Source: Whitmania pigra (lineage: Eukaryota > Annelida > Clitellata > Hirudinida > Haemopidae). From it: a stretch of DNA of 64,000 bases. Positions 1 through 13,539 of the stretch are shown here, piece after piece. Position 1 is the first letter of the stretch. Every line of letters begins with the position of its first letter. The position numbers and the translations under genes were made by a program. The stretch lies in the NCBI GenBank assembly GCA_021613335.1, contig JAJTWR010000365.1, positions 1,082,501 through 1,146,500 on the forward strand, written 5' to 3'. The notes under the pieces were generated by a model. That model did no database searches. It was not told where the DNA came from and was given only the letters and a program-made list of their open reading frames with translations.

Positions 1-3000
1 TCACAAGGTTTGGGAAAACAATGGATTGTTTTGTTTCATCCACTTGTGAATATCGGGTCTGTCATACTTGTTGACTTTGAAACCGTGAACTCTATCCAGT
101 CCAAAGACGTCAGAGATCACTGCAACATCGCAAACGATCTACCCAGATTTATTCCAGGAACATAAGTCAGGAATTCTCGTTCCTAGCTCAGTTGGAATTC
201 TTGGTTCCAACCTGGTCAAGTAGCCTTTCCTTTTCAGTGTCGCTTCTAGCATACGAACTATGGAGTCTTGTCTTGAATGACGAGGGCCATCTGTTCTACG
301 ACAATTTTGAGCAATGTGGCCTAGTGATTCGGCTACCTTACAGCCGGCATCGCAAGCAGTGCTGGTCATGGGGTATCTTCTTGCAGCTTGTTGTGTAGAA
401 CGGCAACAGGAACTTTTAAGCAATGGAGGAAATGCTGGGTTGCATCCTGTCTACACCATCCACCAACCATTCGTTTGGAACCGTGGCCTTAACAAAGAGC
501 TTTAAGTCGTATCCAAGTGTGGCCAAGTGCCGAGAATTAGTTTGCTCAGCGATCCCGAAGCTCTTCCGCTGCGGCTTTCGAAATTTCCTGACCTCGCACA
601 TGACAGTTGTATTTTTGTGCAGCACATCCATCAAGAAGATATCATTACTTTGTTTTGCTTGTTGCAAAACATTGGTCATTCTTCGTATTCTGACCTCAGG
701 AATACAGCTTTGCAACTGGAGAATTCCCAGTCCTCCACACCTGGCTGAGGCATGCAAAAATGCATTCGGGTATCCTTCGGTAGTCGCATCCACCTTTTTC
801 ATTCGTGGCCCTATCTGAATACCGAGGTACTTGTATGTGTCGGTAATGTTAAGAACCTTGATTCCTTTTCCTTGCAGCTTCAAGTAAGGCGTAGGGTTTA
901 CTATCCACTGCTTTCGTTTACTAACAACTTCAGTTCTCATCGAGGCGTGTTAGTCAGGGTTCATCATGAGACCAACTTTAGCCATCTCCGCTTCCAGCTG
1001 TTTCAATATCATTTCCATTCCAATGTCAGTTGACGACAACAGAAGGAGATCATCAGCAAAGGCTATGTAATTACAATAACTACTTTTCAAAGATTTTATT
1101 TAGCCCTCTGACACTTTCTAGAACCATCATCAAAAAAAACATCACCCGAATATTTAAAGTCCTCATACGGGTCAGGGGTCTCCCTGTTTGACTCCTCTAT
1201 CAACTGGAATAGACTCACTGAGTCCCTTCTCCATTCTCATGTAAACAACGCAGTTACTGTACAGACTCGTGAGATGTCTGGTCAACACCGGGAGAGTGCC
1301 TAGACGACGGACGGCCCGAATGATCGAATGGTGACTTAATGAGTCAAAGGCCTTTGCCACGTCGACGAAAGTCAGATTCAACTTTTGCCTTTTTTGTCTT
1401 TTCTTGTCGATGAGTGCCTTGACGATCCACAAGTTGTTGCCAAGACCGTCGTCATGCCTGAATGCTTTTTGTCACGAAGATAGAGGCCAAAAAGCAACAT
1501 TCTTCTGTAATTATCCGATGAAAAAGTCGGATCATGAGAGGACCGACAGTTACCGGCCTAAATTCACTCGGATGTTTCTTTAACCTTCGGAATGCAACTG
1601 ACTACTCCTTCTTTAAATAGAGAAGGAAGCAAATCAAGAAGCAGCCATAATGACATGTGAACTGCACAATCGATATATTTTATTTTTTCAATGTTTTTCT
1701 TCCTCCATCCAGTCCTGGGACGGCATCCTTGAGACCGCGCATAGCAATCTTGACCTCACCGCATGTTATTGGAGCATCCAATTCACAGCATGGTTCCGTT
1801 ATTGGTATTACGGGTCTGTCATCTATAACTGAATCATTTGAAAATTTCTGTTTCCAATATTCAATTAGCATCCCGTGAGGAATTTGTTTCTGCTCCTCAC
1901 CGTAATCCTCGTTGAGAACTGACTGTGCACCCTTCGCGATGTTTTTTCTCATCAGACTCTGAAGTTTTTGTCGCTGCTTACGTCTTTCCTTTCTTCTCAA
2001 TTCTCTCTTAGATGGTTTCGTTTTGATCACCAGAAATCTCCTGCTGCCTCCCCGATTTTCGTTCTCTTCTGTATTTACATCCTTTGTTGTACCTTGGAGG
2101 CCTGATTTTTCCTTTCTGTGACCTCGCTTAAAAGGCACCTTTCGTGTCTCACATACAGTCATTAGGCTCTCCATTCATATCAAATACTTCTTGTCCAAAA
2201 GTTTTTGTCTTGTTTCTATTTCCGTATTTTGATTCATCAACTGAGAGAATTTATCAGTGGGAAGTTTTATGAGCTGGAAATTTCCGATTACAAACTGCTT
2301 CAAGCAGGTTTCGCCTTCAGAATTTTCAATTTCTTTCAAGTTCGGAGTGGGGTTATTGAAAGGTTTTGTCTGTTTAACTGATGCCGTGGTTCGTTGTATT
2401 ATGAAGTCATTACACTAAATACGATACTGAGGTTTATTTCTAATGTTTTTGATGGTTTCCACAGGTATAGCTGATAAATGTCGATGCAAAGATAAATTTA
2501 TTTTCTTCTTTTCAAAAAAGTTCAACTTCCATTCTGCCTCCGCAATACGCTCTCACACAGCATTGACTTTTGAAGTAGACACCTCAGCGACCGGAACCAC
2601 GTCTGTGAAATCAGCAAGGTTTTTTTTTTGATGAACAACCTCCTGTCACCTCTCCTCGGCGTGTCTGAAGAATTTCCTTGTAAACATTTTGCGTTCTGTG
2701 ACATTTAATAGCTTCCAAAGATCGATGCTGAAATCTTTTGTGAGCCTCAACATTGATATGCTTGCAGCCATTTTTAACCAACTCCATTTCAATTTCGGCC
2801 AGCATGTTTGATTCTTCTGATGACCACAAACACTTTGAATAGCTCTTCCCGGCTCTTTCGTTGTCGACGGGGTGTTTTTGATTCTGATGTAATTTCAACC
2901 CTTTGGAAGTCCCAAACAAAGCAGAACAATATTCACATTTTACAGACGAATTCTGACTAACTGGAATCTTGGTTTCAAGGCAGGAGTTTGAAACTTCCCG

Positions 3001-3078
3001 AGAACTATCGACTTCAGCAAAGACTTGTCTTAACCGCAATGTGCGAACCAATTTATGGAAAATAGTGTTTCGAGACAT
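1..3078 (-). mobile_element. Decayed R2-type non-LTR retrotransposon (runs off left edge)
   Basis: Read on the minus strand, the pieces line up in R2 order. At 3078-2611 there is one C2H2 finger (CEYC...HQNQKH) followed by a Myb-like WSSEE segment. At about 2174-1680 lies the linker. At 1432-1172 are reverse transcriptase motifs (FVDVAKAFD, RGVKQGDP), and near 1060-1040 the catalytic AFADDL. The thumb region follows at 940-416. At 423-139 is the CCHC knuckle (C-x3-C-x7-H-x4-C), then the restriction-like endonuclease with RIPDL. After one in-frame TAG near 140, the same frame continues (IVCDVAVISD..., KVNKY) to TGA at 3-1. Several frameshifts and stops break it, including a stop after NPD near 980, so it is a fossil. 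One N-terminal finger fits the single-finger R2 group. R2 normally targets 28S rDNA; no 28S sequence was recognised here. Confidence 0.85.
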
Positions 3079-3355
3079 AATCGTAGCAACAAGTGTTCAG
3101 ATTGAAGACAATAATCCTCCGACAGTTATCAGCGGACAATTAGAACAGTAGAACGTTAAAATCCTTTGTCTTCGAATTTTCCCCGTTTCGAGTTGTAGTT
3201 TCACCTTTTATCGAATAAAAGGTAGGGGACACGAATAAACGAGTTGGTTGTGCAAAACCAGTCATTTTTTCGAGCGAAATTTAAGTGTTAGTGACTCAAA
3301 ACACGCAAGAAAAACAAACAGGCCGCTCCTCAGCTCGCTCGCTAGAAACTACTAA

Positions 3356-3710
<355 letters not shown>

Positions 3711-3939
3711 TCTTAATAAATTCGAAAAAGTGGGAGATATTGTAATGAGAAATGTTAAAAAGCTTCTCGCCAGTTGACCAAGATCGCATGCTGAGTTCTG
3801 AAATAATCAGTCGATGATGACCAACTCACCAAACACTTCTGCTTCGACAATCTGTTGACAATCAACACCAATTTGTCGGCGTCGTGGAATATGCATTCCT
3901 CGTCCATTCACTTTAGTTATGCGACGGACTTCCAGCAAA

Positions 3940-4016
3940 TAAATAAATAAATGAATAGATGTATAAATAAATAAATTAATAGATCAATAGATGTATAAAT
4001 AAATAAATTAATGATA
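3940..4016. repeat. Short A/T-rich tandem repeat
   Basis: An AAATAAATAAAT tract and the motif AATAGATGTATAAATAAATA occur twice in tandem, like the end of an old SINE or a small minisatellite. Confidence 0.6.
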
Positions 4017-4702
4017 TTAATTCCTGCCGATTGATTTGACATTAAGTTCTTCACTCAAAAGCAATACATATGGACATTATTAAATGGCAAAATAAAGTTG
4101 CTTAAGAAAAAATGATATTACAATAATAATTTTTTTTACTAATATTTCTAACGTATTATTGTATAATTTATAATATTTATTGTACTTTCAATTTCACCAC
4201 AACGTCTAAGTCATTGTCGAATAAACAAAAATATTCAGTCAATCTATTAATAATAACATATCCATTATTATGTAACATCGTAATTAAAGTACATTTAATT
4301 TTGTTTGGTTTATGAGTTTATTGAATCAAACAAACAAGCCGTTATATGTTCAGAAAAAACAAAATGCAAAAGCACTAAATAAATTCAAATAAACCCAAAG
4401 GGCCAGCCTTAAGGAAGCACATGCTTCTGCTGTCGGACTGACCCTGAAAGTAGTTTTATATAAAATCAAAAGCTATACACATCCACGCAATAAATATTGT
4501 TTGCATGACATTTTTAATAACAAATAAAGTAATTTGAAAGGGCATGTGTTTAAATGGGTTAGGTCCCTGATAGATGAAGGTATGGAGGAGTAAAGTCTTG
4601 GGCCATAACATTAAATTGATAATAATTTAATAATTTCTAGATTTGGAAAAAGACGGACTATATTTATGTGTACTACGTAAAAAGTGTGAAGGATTATTGT
4701 AA

Positions 4703-5118
4703 TTATTGCTTGATATGAAAAAAACCAGAGAATATTTTGGGAAGAGAACTGAAACCATATGAAAACATGAAAAGAGCAACTTGTAAATTACGAATTTGTG
4801 ATATTTTTAACAGACTATTGTTAGAGAAGACAGAAGCAGTTGATGATGAGGGTGATAATAAGAAAATCTTTCGTTCAATCCCTTTTTGCAATACATTTAA
4901 TTGATGTTATGAGTGGCTGCCCATATTATATTGGAGTAAGTTAGATAAGGATAAATAAGAGAGAAATATGACAGAAGAGCAACTTTTGTATCAACAAACT
5001 GCCGAAGTCTAGAAATTACACCAATGTTCTTAGAAACATCATTTTGAACGTAAGAGATATGTTTGAGCCAAGATAAGTGCTCATCAATAAAGACCCCTAA
5101 ATATCTAATACATGACAC
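4703..5118 (-). mobile_element. Non-LTR retrotransposon RT C-terminal fragment
   Basis: The minus strand codes YLGVFIDEHLSWLKHI, SKNIGVISRLRQFV and LIYPYLTYSNIIWA. This is the conserved stretch downstream of the palm domain in CR1/Jockey-type reverse transcriptases. After a stop, a second open segment (4891-4703) continues the homologous C-terminal region (LLKISQIRNLQVALFMF). No catalytic core remains, so it is a dead 3' fragment. Confidence 0.8.
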
Positions 5119-5370
5119 TCTGTCAAAAGATTATTTATTTATTTAATCATAATTACTAATATTAATTTTATCATAATATCCAGGTAATTATAGAATAGGC
5201 AAGAATATTCAGTTTATGAGTAAAGTAAATTAGGTTTGAAAAAATTTGCAAGCATGAAAAAGAATTGATGAAAATATAGGAAGCTTGTTTGTGCACACGT
5301 GATAAGAAGGAGGGAGTCCCATGTGAAGCTTGCGGATAATAAAGAATTGATAAAAGAACTCGCTGATGGC

Positions 5371-5799
5371 GGAGTGAGTGAATGAGTGAGTGAGTGAGTG
5401 AGTGAGTGAGTGAGTGAGTGAGTGAGTGAGTGAGTGAGTGAGTGAGTGAGTGAGTGAGTGAGTGAGTGAGTGAGTGAGTGAGTGAGTGAGTGAGTGAGTG
5501 AGTGAGTGAGTGAGTGAGTGGTGAGTGAGTGAGTGAGTGAGTGAGTGAGTGAGTGAGTGAGTGAGTGAGTGAGTGGTGAGTGAGTGAGTGAGTGAGTGAG
5601 TGAGTGAGTGAGTGAGTGAGTGAGTGAGTGAGTGAGTGAGTGAGTGAGTGAGTGAGTGAGTGAGTGAGTGAGTGAGTGAGTGAGTGAGTGAGTGAGTGAG
5701 TGAGTGAGTGAGTGAGTGAGTGAGTGAGTGAGTGAGTGAGTGAGTGAGTGAGTGAGTGAGTGAGTGAGTGAGTGAGTGAGTGAGTGAGTGAGTGAGTGA
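5371..5799. repeat. (GAGT)n tetranucleotide array
   Basis: About 430 bp of GAGT/TGAG repeats, interrupted only by single-base slips (GAGTGGTGAGTG) near 5520 and 5575. The array at 38935-39311 has the same unit in the opposite orientation. The reading frames through it (THSL repeats) are not genes. Confidence 0.98.
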
Positions 5800-5937
5800 T
5801 CATTGTCATCAAAATGTAAAAAAAACTGAAGCACTAACCCATGTTGGTTGTGATGGGAATTATAAATGAAGTAAGTTTAGGTTTAGAAGTCATCGACCTG
5901 GCAACAATGATGACGACGAAGATTGTAACGTTTATGA

Positions 5938-5964
5938 TGGTGATGATGATGATGATGATGATGA
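5938..5964. repeat. Short (GAT)n microsatellite
   Basis: A run of about nine GAT units directly upstream of the CR1/L2-like element. Confidence 0.9.
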
Positions 5965-6039
5965 GCGGGACTATGAAGATAATTTCACACTTTTCAACTG
6001 GCGATTGATGTTTTAATTTACTTTAGATCTTTTCATTTA

Positions 6040-8001
6040 AACTGTGGGTAAACGTCGCTATCTTCGTCAACGCAATGACGTCGCCAGGCAACTCTACAAG
6101 TCCGCCAAGGAAACAGCCAAGATTGCAATCCTAAACTCAAGGGCCTCCTCCATCAAGGAAGAACTCAAGTCTGATGTAAATCCCCGTTCCATGTGGCGCT
6201 CTCTTCACAAATTGCTTCGTAGCCGTCCTCCTCAATATTATACCGACGATGAGTGCTCAAACTTGGTCAATTCTTTTAACTCTTTTTTCATCTCGAATAT
6301 TACCAAAATCCATGAATCAATCGCCAACAACCTCGCCTCATCGACCATCTCATCTTTTCCAGCCAGGCAATTCTCAGGCACCCCAATCTCAGTCCTAAAA
6401 CCTGTGTCTTCGGAAGAGGTTCTCAAGCTTATTCACTCACTGCCCAACAAGACATCTCCTCTCGATACTCTCCCTACTCCTCTTCTCGAGAAATTTGCTC
6501 TAATTCTATCCCCAATCCTCTCTAAACTAGCAAACCTTTCTTTCAGTTCTGGCACTTTTCCGGCCATATTCAAAAGTCCTTCCCATTCTAAAAAAGCCAA
6601 GCCTCGATCCAAGCTTGCCTACCAATTACAGACCCATCTCCAACCTTTCTACCATGTCAAAACTGCTAGAAAGACTCATTCTCTCTAGAATCCGACCTCA
6701 TATCACAGCATCCTCTAACTTCTCTTCTCTCCAATCTGCCTACAGACCTGGTTTCTCTACAGAAACAGCCCTTTCACACATCTTCAACAATCTCACCGAC
6801 ATCTGTGGCAAGGGCAGTTGTGCTGTGATGGTCGGACTCGACTTCTCGGCTGCCTTTGATACCATAAACCACCAGATACTATTGGAGAGACTTCAGTCTG
6901 ACTTTGGGATCAATGGCCTTGCACTCTCCTGGCTACAATCTTACCTTTCCAACACAACCCAATATGTAAAACTAGGCGATCACTCCTCCCCTCCAGTTGA
7001 ACTACTCGCCGGTGTTCCTCAAGGCTCTGTCTTGGGACATTTGCTTTTCACAACCTATACTTCACCTTTGTCTAACATTATTCTTAACTTCAACATATCC
7101 TTCCATCAATACGATGCCGATGACACAAGTCTTTGCTCTATTCTTTCCAGCCATAACATCTCAGATCAACTCGAGAATTTGAGGAAGTGCACGGATGCCA
7201 TCAATGATTGGCATCTCGTTAACTTTCTCCAACTGAATCCTCAGAAATCTGAAATTATGTTCATTGGCACACCCACTCGCCTCAAAACTCTGTCGCCTCC
7301 TCTTTCTATAAGCATCGCTGGCACCCTCCTTCCTTCCTCTACTACCCTCAAGCTCCTCGGTGTTATTTTTGATTCACACCTCACCTTTAAAGAACATTCC
7401 GCTTCTATTATCAAATCCTGCAATCATCTCATCTGGGCTATCCGGCACATCCGTCCTCTACTTTCCGTTGATATAACTTCCGCCCTTGCACGCTGCCTTG
7501 TTCTCTCTCGCTTAGACTATTGTAACTCTCTTCTTTATGGCACATCTGCTTCTTTAATTCAATCTTTGCAACGCGTCCAAAACAAGCTTGCCAAGCTCGT
7601 CCTCCTCAACTCTACCCTCAATAGCATGGACCGCCTGAAGAAATTGCACTGGCTGCCGATCCATAGTCGTATCACTTTCAAAATTGCCCTCATGACATAT
7701 CACACTTTAGCAACATCCACCCCATCTTACCTCCATCATCTACTAGATCGCCGCCAAACATCTGGTCTTCGTTCATCGTCAGCAACTCAACTTCACCAAC
7801 CGGTACATAAATCATCCCTCCCAAACAGAGGCTTCTTGTACGCCTCTCCAGCTGTCTGGAACAGACTCCCTCCTACCGTCAGAGCCCAGCCATCCCTGGA
7901 ACTCTTCAAACGCCACCTGAAGACCCATCTCTTCAGGACTTCATGGGACAGCGAAGACACAAGGCGCCTCTGACGCTACGCACATGGCGCTTTATAAATC
8001 A

Positions 8002-8031
<30 letters not shown>
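6040..8031 (+). mobile_element. 5'-truncated CR1/L2-like non-LTR retrotransposon
   Basis: The copy starts inside the region between endonuclease and RT; no endonuclease domain precedes it. The first frame (6044 to about 6575) gives the pre-RT region. A one-base insertion near 6575-6580 then shifts to the frame that runs to 7973. Visible RT motifs are NYRPISNLSTMSKLLER, QSAYRPGFSTETAL, LDFSAAFDTINH, GVPQGSVLG and FHQYDADDTS, followed by the thumb and the conserved 3' region (LHWLPIHSRITFK, AVWNRLPPTVR). The catalytic loop has an extra Asp codon (YDADD instead of YADD) at about 7113. The 3' end is GGCGCTTTATAAATCAA plus an (ATT)n tail, typical of this group. Confidence 0.9.
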
Positions 8032-8033
<2 letters not shown>

Positions 8034-8309
8034 ATTATGAAAAAATGCATAATTATATTATAAAATATTCAGATGCAAATCATTTAAAATGTCTCGTAAA
8101 CATACGAATAATCAAATTACTTTCATGAAATTCAGTCGATTAATTTGCAAATGAAACATCACGACGTCATCATAATCAACATCATCGATGTCAACAAACA
8201 CCAACTTCGTCATTGTCATGGTCATCGTCATCATAATCATAGTCGTCGTCATCACCGTCGTCATCGTCATCGTTGTCATCGTTGTCGTCGGCGTCTTCAT
8301 AGACATCAT

Positions 8310-8372
8310 CGCCATTAATAATAGTTCATTTGTATGGCGCCTTAAGCATCACGTCAGAGGCCATTATCGTCG
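8310..8372 (-). mobile_element. 3'-end fragment of a CR1/L2-like element
   Basis: The reverse complement reads GGCCTCTGACG...GGCGCCATACAAATGAACTATTATT. It resembles the 3' end of the element at 7965-8015 (GCGCCTCTGACG...TGGCGCTTTATAAATC). It is a short, inverted relic of a related family. Confidence 0.5.
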
Positions 8373-8539
8373 TTGTTGTCACCAACTTCCTTTGACTACG
8401 CACAAACCACCACTAACTGAGAATGATAAACGTTTAATCAACCAATTAAAAAGTCTTAAGAAGCTACTTGTGGCAGCTATAACCACTTTGTCTTGCCTAC
8501 AGCCTTGGCTTATCATCAATTTATAGTTTTTCTAAGTCT

Positions 8540-9690
8540 TCCAGCGTAGGATGAGAATGTAAAGCTATTTTTGTAAACTAGGGATGCCTCGGATGGTCCT
8601 GGCTACTCCGGCGCGTTTGACTCGCAATTGCAGTACAACCGGCAGTACAATCCAGCTTTGAAATTGAGCAGGTAGTCCTGCCCCGTCCAAATAACCGTTA
8701 ATTTAACCACCTACCCAACATTAAAAAGTCATACTAAATATGTTATCATGTAATAGTAAATTACATTCAAGTTTCCATTTTTGAATGTGCTTCTAATGCA
8801 CTGAATGTTCTAAAGGTTTTTAAGAATATTTTTGTGGCTGACTAGTTTAGGTAGGTTCTCACATTACAATAATTTATGTATTAATCGATTCAACTTGAAA
8901 TTAAATTATGATTGACATGTTGAGGAGAGCCAATGAGCTGAGGGGTCGAATAAAGTAACAGTTTCAATCATAAATACGTTAAGAACTGCAGATTAATTAC
9001 GGCTGCATGTAAAACAAAATATTTATCGCAATTACATTTACGAAAGATTTGCGAACATGATGGATGTGGATTACTTGGACAAGAAAACTGAATAATTAAT
9101 TGTCTTCGGTTATGAGTAGTTGTCATGAGTAAATGATTAAATGAGCCAGTGAATGAATGAAAATTATTAATTAATTAAAAATCAATCACTATAAGTTAGG
9201 TCAGAAAAATCTTGATAATTACAGCGGTTCATATCATTTTTAAAATCTTCAGAATATTCTTGAAATATGAGATAAACAAAGTTGTTAATGATATTAAAAG
9301 CGGGAAAATAAAGACTGAATGACAGTAATGAGACACACCTGAAGAATTTCAAAACTTTAAAAGGCGCACCTTCAAGTGTCACCTGTATTGACAATTTAGC
9401 GTCTTCTCGTTCGCTTCCTTCAACGCTTTCCTTCTGCGTACATGATGTGCATGTGATCATTTATTTCATGTGTGTGCCGCGACGTATTTCTTAGTAATTT
9501 ATTGTGTACGTGATAATTTTATGTGCCTCGCTCAAGAAAGGCCCGTGTGTGACTTGTAAAGCAGCAAAACTCCTTCAATTGAAGCTATTTTTAGAAATTT
9601 TTAGAGGTTGGCACGTGACATCAAAGGGTGATGGAAGCCATTTAAATGATTCTCCAGAAGAAGGAGTTCATTCAACTTTATTGCAGCTGA
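8540..9690. other. Intergenic, nothing recognised
   Basis: No coding homology. A 92-codon minus frame (9182-9460) and a 65-codon plus frame (9504-9701) are AT-biased and match nothing I know. Confidence 0.5.
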
Positions 9691-9701
9691 AACTTATTTG
9701 A

Positions 9702-10034
<333 letters not shown>

Positions 10035-13000
10035 AAATGATGATGATGACAATGGACGAGTAAAATAATGAGATCGTTAAAGGCCGGAAGAAACTACTGC
10101 CTCTTGTCACTTTGAATTTCTTGCCGACCGGTTAAAACAAACGTTGGAGATTCTCTGCAATTGGTTTCTGGAGGTGAATAAAATGTTTTTGAAAGAAGAA
10201 TTTTTTTTTCGTGAATTGATGATTTGATTGATGAATTTGTTATTAAGCTGTAAAACATTTGGAAGTTATAATAATAATAATAATAATAATAAACTTTATG
10301 TTCATTTACAAAAGCGCCAGAAACGTCTGCACAGGGGCTCAAATGATTCAATTATGATTATGATTGTACCTACAATTACAGATAATGAAGCATTGTTAAA
10401 TGGAAAAATAAATCCACTGAGTCTAAAAATAATTTTGTATTTCAGGCAAATTGACTCCGAAAAAGTTAAAATCCCTCAATGGGTCCATTAATCTGCCTTA
10501 GAATCAAGTTTTGTAGAATGAAGTTTTTCAAGGCGAAAAACTCTGACTAAAAGGATTGGCGCTAATCCCCAAGGAAAGGCTCGATTGTGAACGAATAAGG
10601 CAGATTTATTTCTTATAACTTAATGGTTTCGTACTATTTAAATTACAGTTTATTCATTTAATTTTATTTGCCATTTATAAAACCATTGCTATGAAAAGGC
10701 TGATGAGATGATTTTGTTTTCATGTTTGTCCTTCATGTTTCATCGGTCAAAAACCAGGAACGGGGAGTGGTTGGGGGAAAAGTTGCCCCTCCCCAAACTC
10801 CGCCCCCACAGGAGGTTCCTGATTGTGGAAGGAACGAAGTTTTATTTCCTGTTAAGAGATCTTGCAAATGTTCATCTGGCCACGTTTGTTAAACAATTTC
10901 AAACAACAGAAAGAATAACATTAACGAAATTGCAAAGACAAGAAAATCGTTCGCAGAAATATCGGTTAATTTAGACGTGACTTGAGCACAGCAGGAACAG
11001 TATTTATTTATTTATTTATTTATTTGATTGTAGTCCGTTACATAACTGAGATGATTTGGACAACAGGAATAGTAACTCAGGAGAAGCATTTGAGCGCATC
11101 AGAGCAGGGCATGCCCTACAGAGGGGCGGAGTTATGAAGACACGCTTCAATAAGAAGAATGTATTTCATACATCAATATTTATCTTACATTTGTGTTTTT
11201 CTTTATTATCGTTATTACCCATTATTAGTATTGCTGTATTACACTGTATTATAGTATTACTGTTAATTTGCTCTGATATTATTTTGAATATTCTAATGTT
11301 ACTTAATAACTTTAGTGATTGTACCAATTACTTTTAAACTTTTACATTATCACATCATTATATCTGCATGTGAACGTTAGGTTATCATGTTGATGTCGAC
11401 GACGATGATGACGAAGAGGGTCATGGTAATGATGGTGATGACGAGGAAGAGATGCGCTTGTTGCAGTGGAAGAGAAAATTAAATTGAAGAAATTTTTCAG
11501 TCGGAAAAAAAAGGGTCATTTTTTTCGGCTTTCTTGAATCAGCAGCCATTACAGAGATTGCATCCTCAAATGACCAACCACTGCTCTGATCGATGCTGTC
11601 CTTGCTAACTCCGTGCTTCTCGGAGATGTCACATGACATTTGTTTATTTACATTGCCACGTGTCAATGAGTCTAGAGTCAAATGCAATTATGTCATTTTC
11701 AATTTCAAGGTAAATAAATAAAACAAAAAGTGATTTCATTCTGTGAATGCGAATTCTGTAAATTCTGTAAATGTTCAAGCTTTGGGTTTTTTATTTTTAA
11801 TTATTTATTTTTAAATATTTTAAATTATTTATTTTAAATTATTTTAAATTATTTAGTTTTAATTATTTTAAATTATTTATTTTTTATTATTTTTGAAATT
11901 CTAAGTACAATAACATTTTAAATATTTATTACATGAATTAAATATCAGGTGACTCGTAAACTTCCCTCATTTCGCTGACGAAAGAATCAAAGACTAAAAA
12001 CAGAAGAAAGTTTGAATGACGTCAGTCAAATGCCAATCCAAAGCCACATTGTCAAGAATTATTATTTATTCTGCCAATCAACTGAATTTTAAACCTAGTC
12101 ACTTTTTATTGCCTAGAAATTATTGTTATTATTATTTTCGCTGCGATCATCGAATATTTTTCTCACAAATAATTCTTAAACCACTGAAATAAAGAAATAA
12201 TTACTGAGTAATTTACGCAATAAATATACAAATTATATAATTTATAAAGTTATTTATGGATTGCAAACAATTTTCCCCTTAATTTTTTTTTTTAATTTGA
12301 TGAGATTTCACAAATAATTCCTGAAAGTCTTCAGCATTTCATCCTTTTATCGAGCACACATCACTCACTCACTCTCGATGCATTCGTATCCAATCCATTC
12401 ACAATGCATCCGCAAACGCATCGTTGCATGAATTAATGCTTTTCTTAGTCACTATTTTATTTATGAGAACACGAATATGAAAGTACATGGGCAATCCTTA
12501 TCCAATCTGTAAGGCTTATGAAAGGATCACACAAAATCTCCTGTTTGCCAATCCATCCATCAACATCTTCCTCCACGGAAAACAACTGGAGATGGATCGA
12601 CATACTGCGACTTCAAGACGTTTTTTTGGCAAGTTCGCCTTTCAAACATCTGAGAATCTGGCACCGATTAAAATTGAGCTACATAAACGGGCTTTGTAAT
12701 TGGGCAACATTATTGAGTTGAATAATTTAGCTACATAATTGAGCTACGTAATTGAGCTACATAATTGAGCACTGATGAATGACCTCAGAAAGTGAACTTG
12801 ATTCTCAGCGAGGATTCCATCTGCAACGAAGGAGCGAATGTGATACCATCATCCGATGATTGATGAATCTGGATTGCTGTTTGTTTCTCTCGACATCAAG
12901 ACATGATGACATATGGTGTGACGTAACGACCGAGATTATGTCGCGACAGCTTGTGACACGACAACAAAATCAGCAGCAGAAACAACAACAATAAAAACAA

Positions 13001-13480
13001 CAACTACAAAGACGACCACACAACTCCAACAAGCGCAACTGCGACGGGGTTAAAAGAGCGGCCTGTGCAAAATAATGTTTGCTTAAGTCAGTTAAGTTCG
13101 GTCTAAATTTATGCTGGGCCCATCGCTTTGAACCTCGGCGTGAGCCTCAGGGGCGATAAATTGTTGCTCGGAAAAATTTAAGGGAATTGTTGAGAATGAG
13201 GTCCTGTAATTCTTTGTAATTCTTTGTGATTTTTAAAAATTTTTGTTAATTCTTTTGTGGATAAAGGCGGCTTTAAAAAGTTATTGTTTGTCTTAAGTGC
13301 ATGCTCTCAATTATTATTCACCTCCCACTTCCTTTCCGTTTAAATTGTTTTAATTCTTAGAAACTAAAATTTATTTTTTAGAATTTAAATCAAACATTCT
13401 TAAATCTAAAATAATGATAATGATGATAATAATAATAACAATAATTCTAATAGTGATTATGATAATGATAGTAATAATAA
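10035..13480. other. Intergenic DNA without recognisable genes
   Basis: AT-rich sequence with short repeats: (AAT)n at 10268-10291, (ATTT)n near 11000-11024, and four tandem AGCTACATAATTG-like units at about 12727-12772. A GC-rich patch lies at 10755-10815. The minus frame at 11687-11421 and the plus frame at 12487-12699 showed no recognisable domain. Confidence 0.5.
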
Positions 13481-13490
13481 GGATAGTGAT

Positions 13491-13493
13491 AAA

Positions 13494-13539
<46 letters not shown>
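13491..13539. repeat. (AAT)n microsatellite
   Basis: Sixteen or so AAT units at the end of a degenerate ATA/ATG-rich stretch starting near 13412. Confidence 0.95.

Noticed and set aside
5171..5834. Two ~210-codon THSL-repeat frames (and the same at 38807-39353)
   Set aside because: Four-base repeats stay open in all frames; no codon bias or homology.
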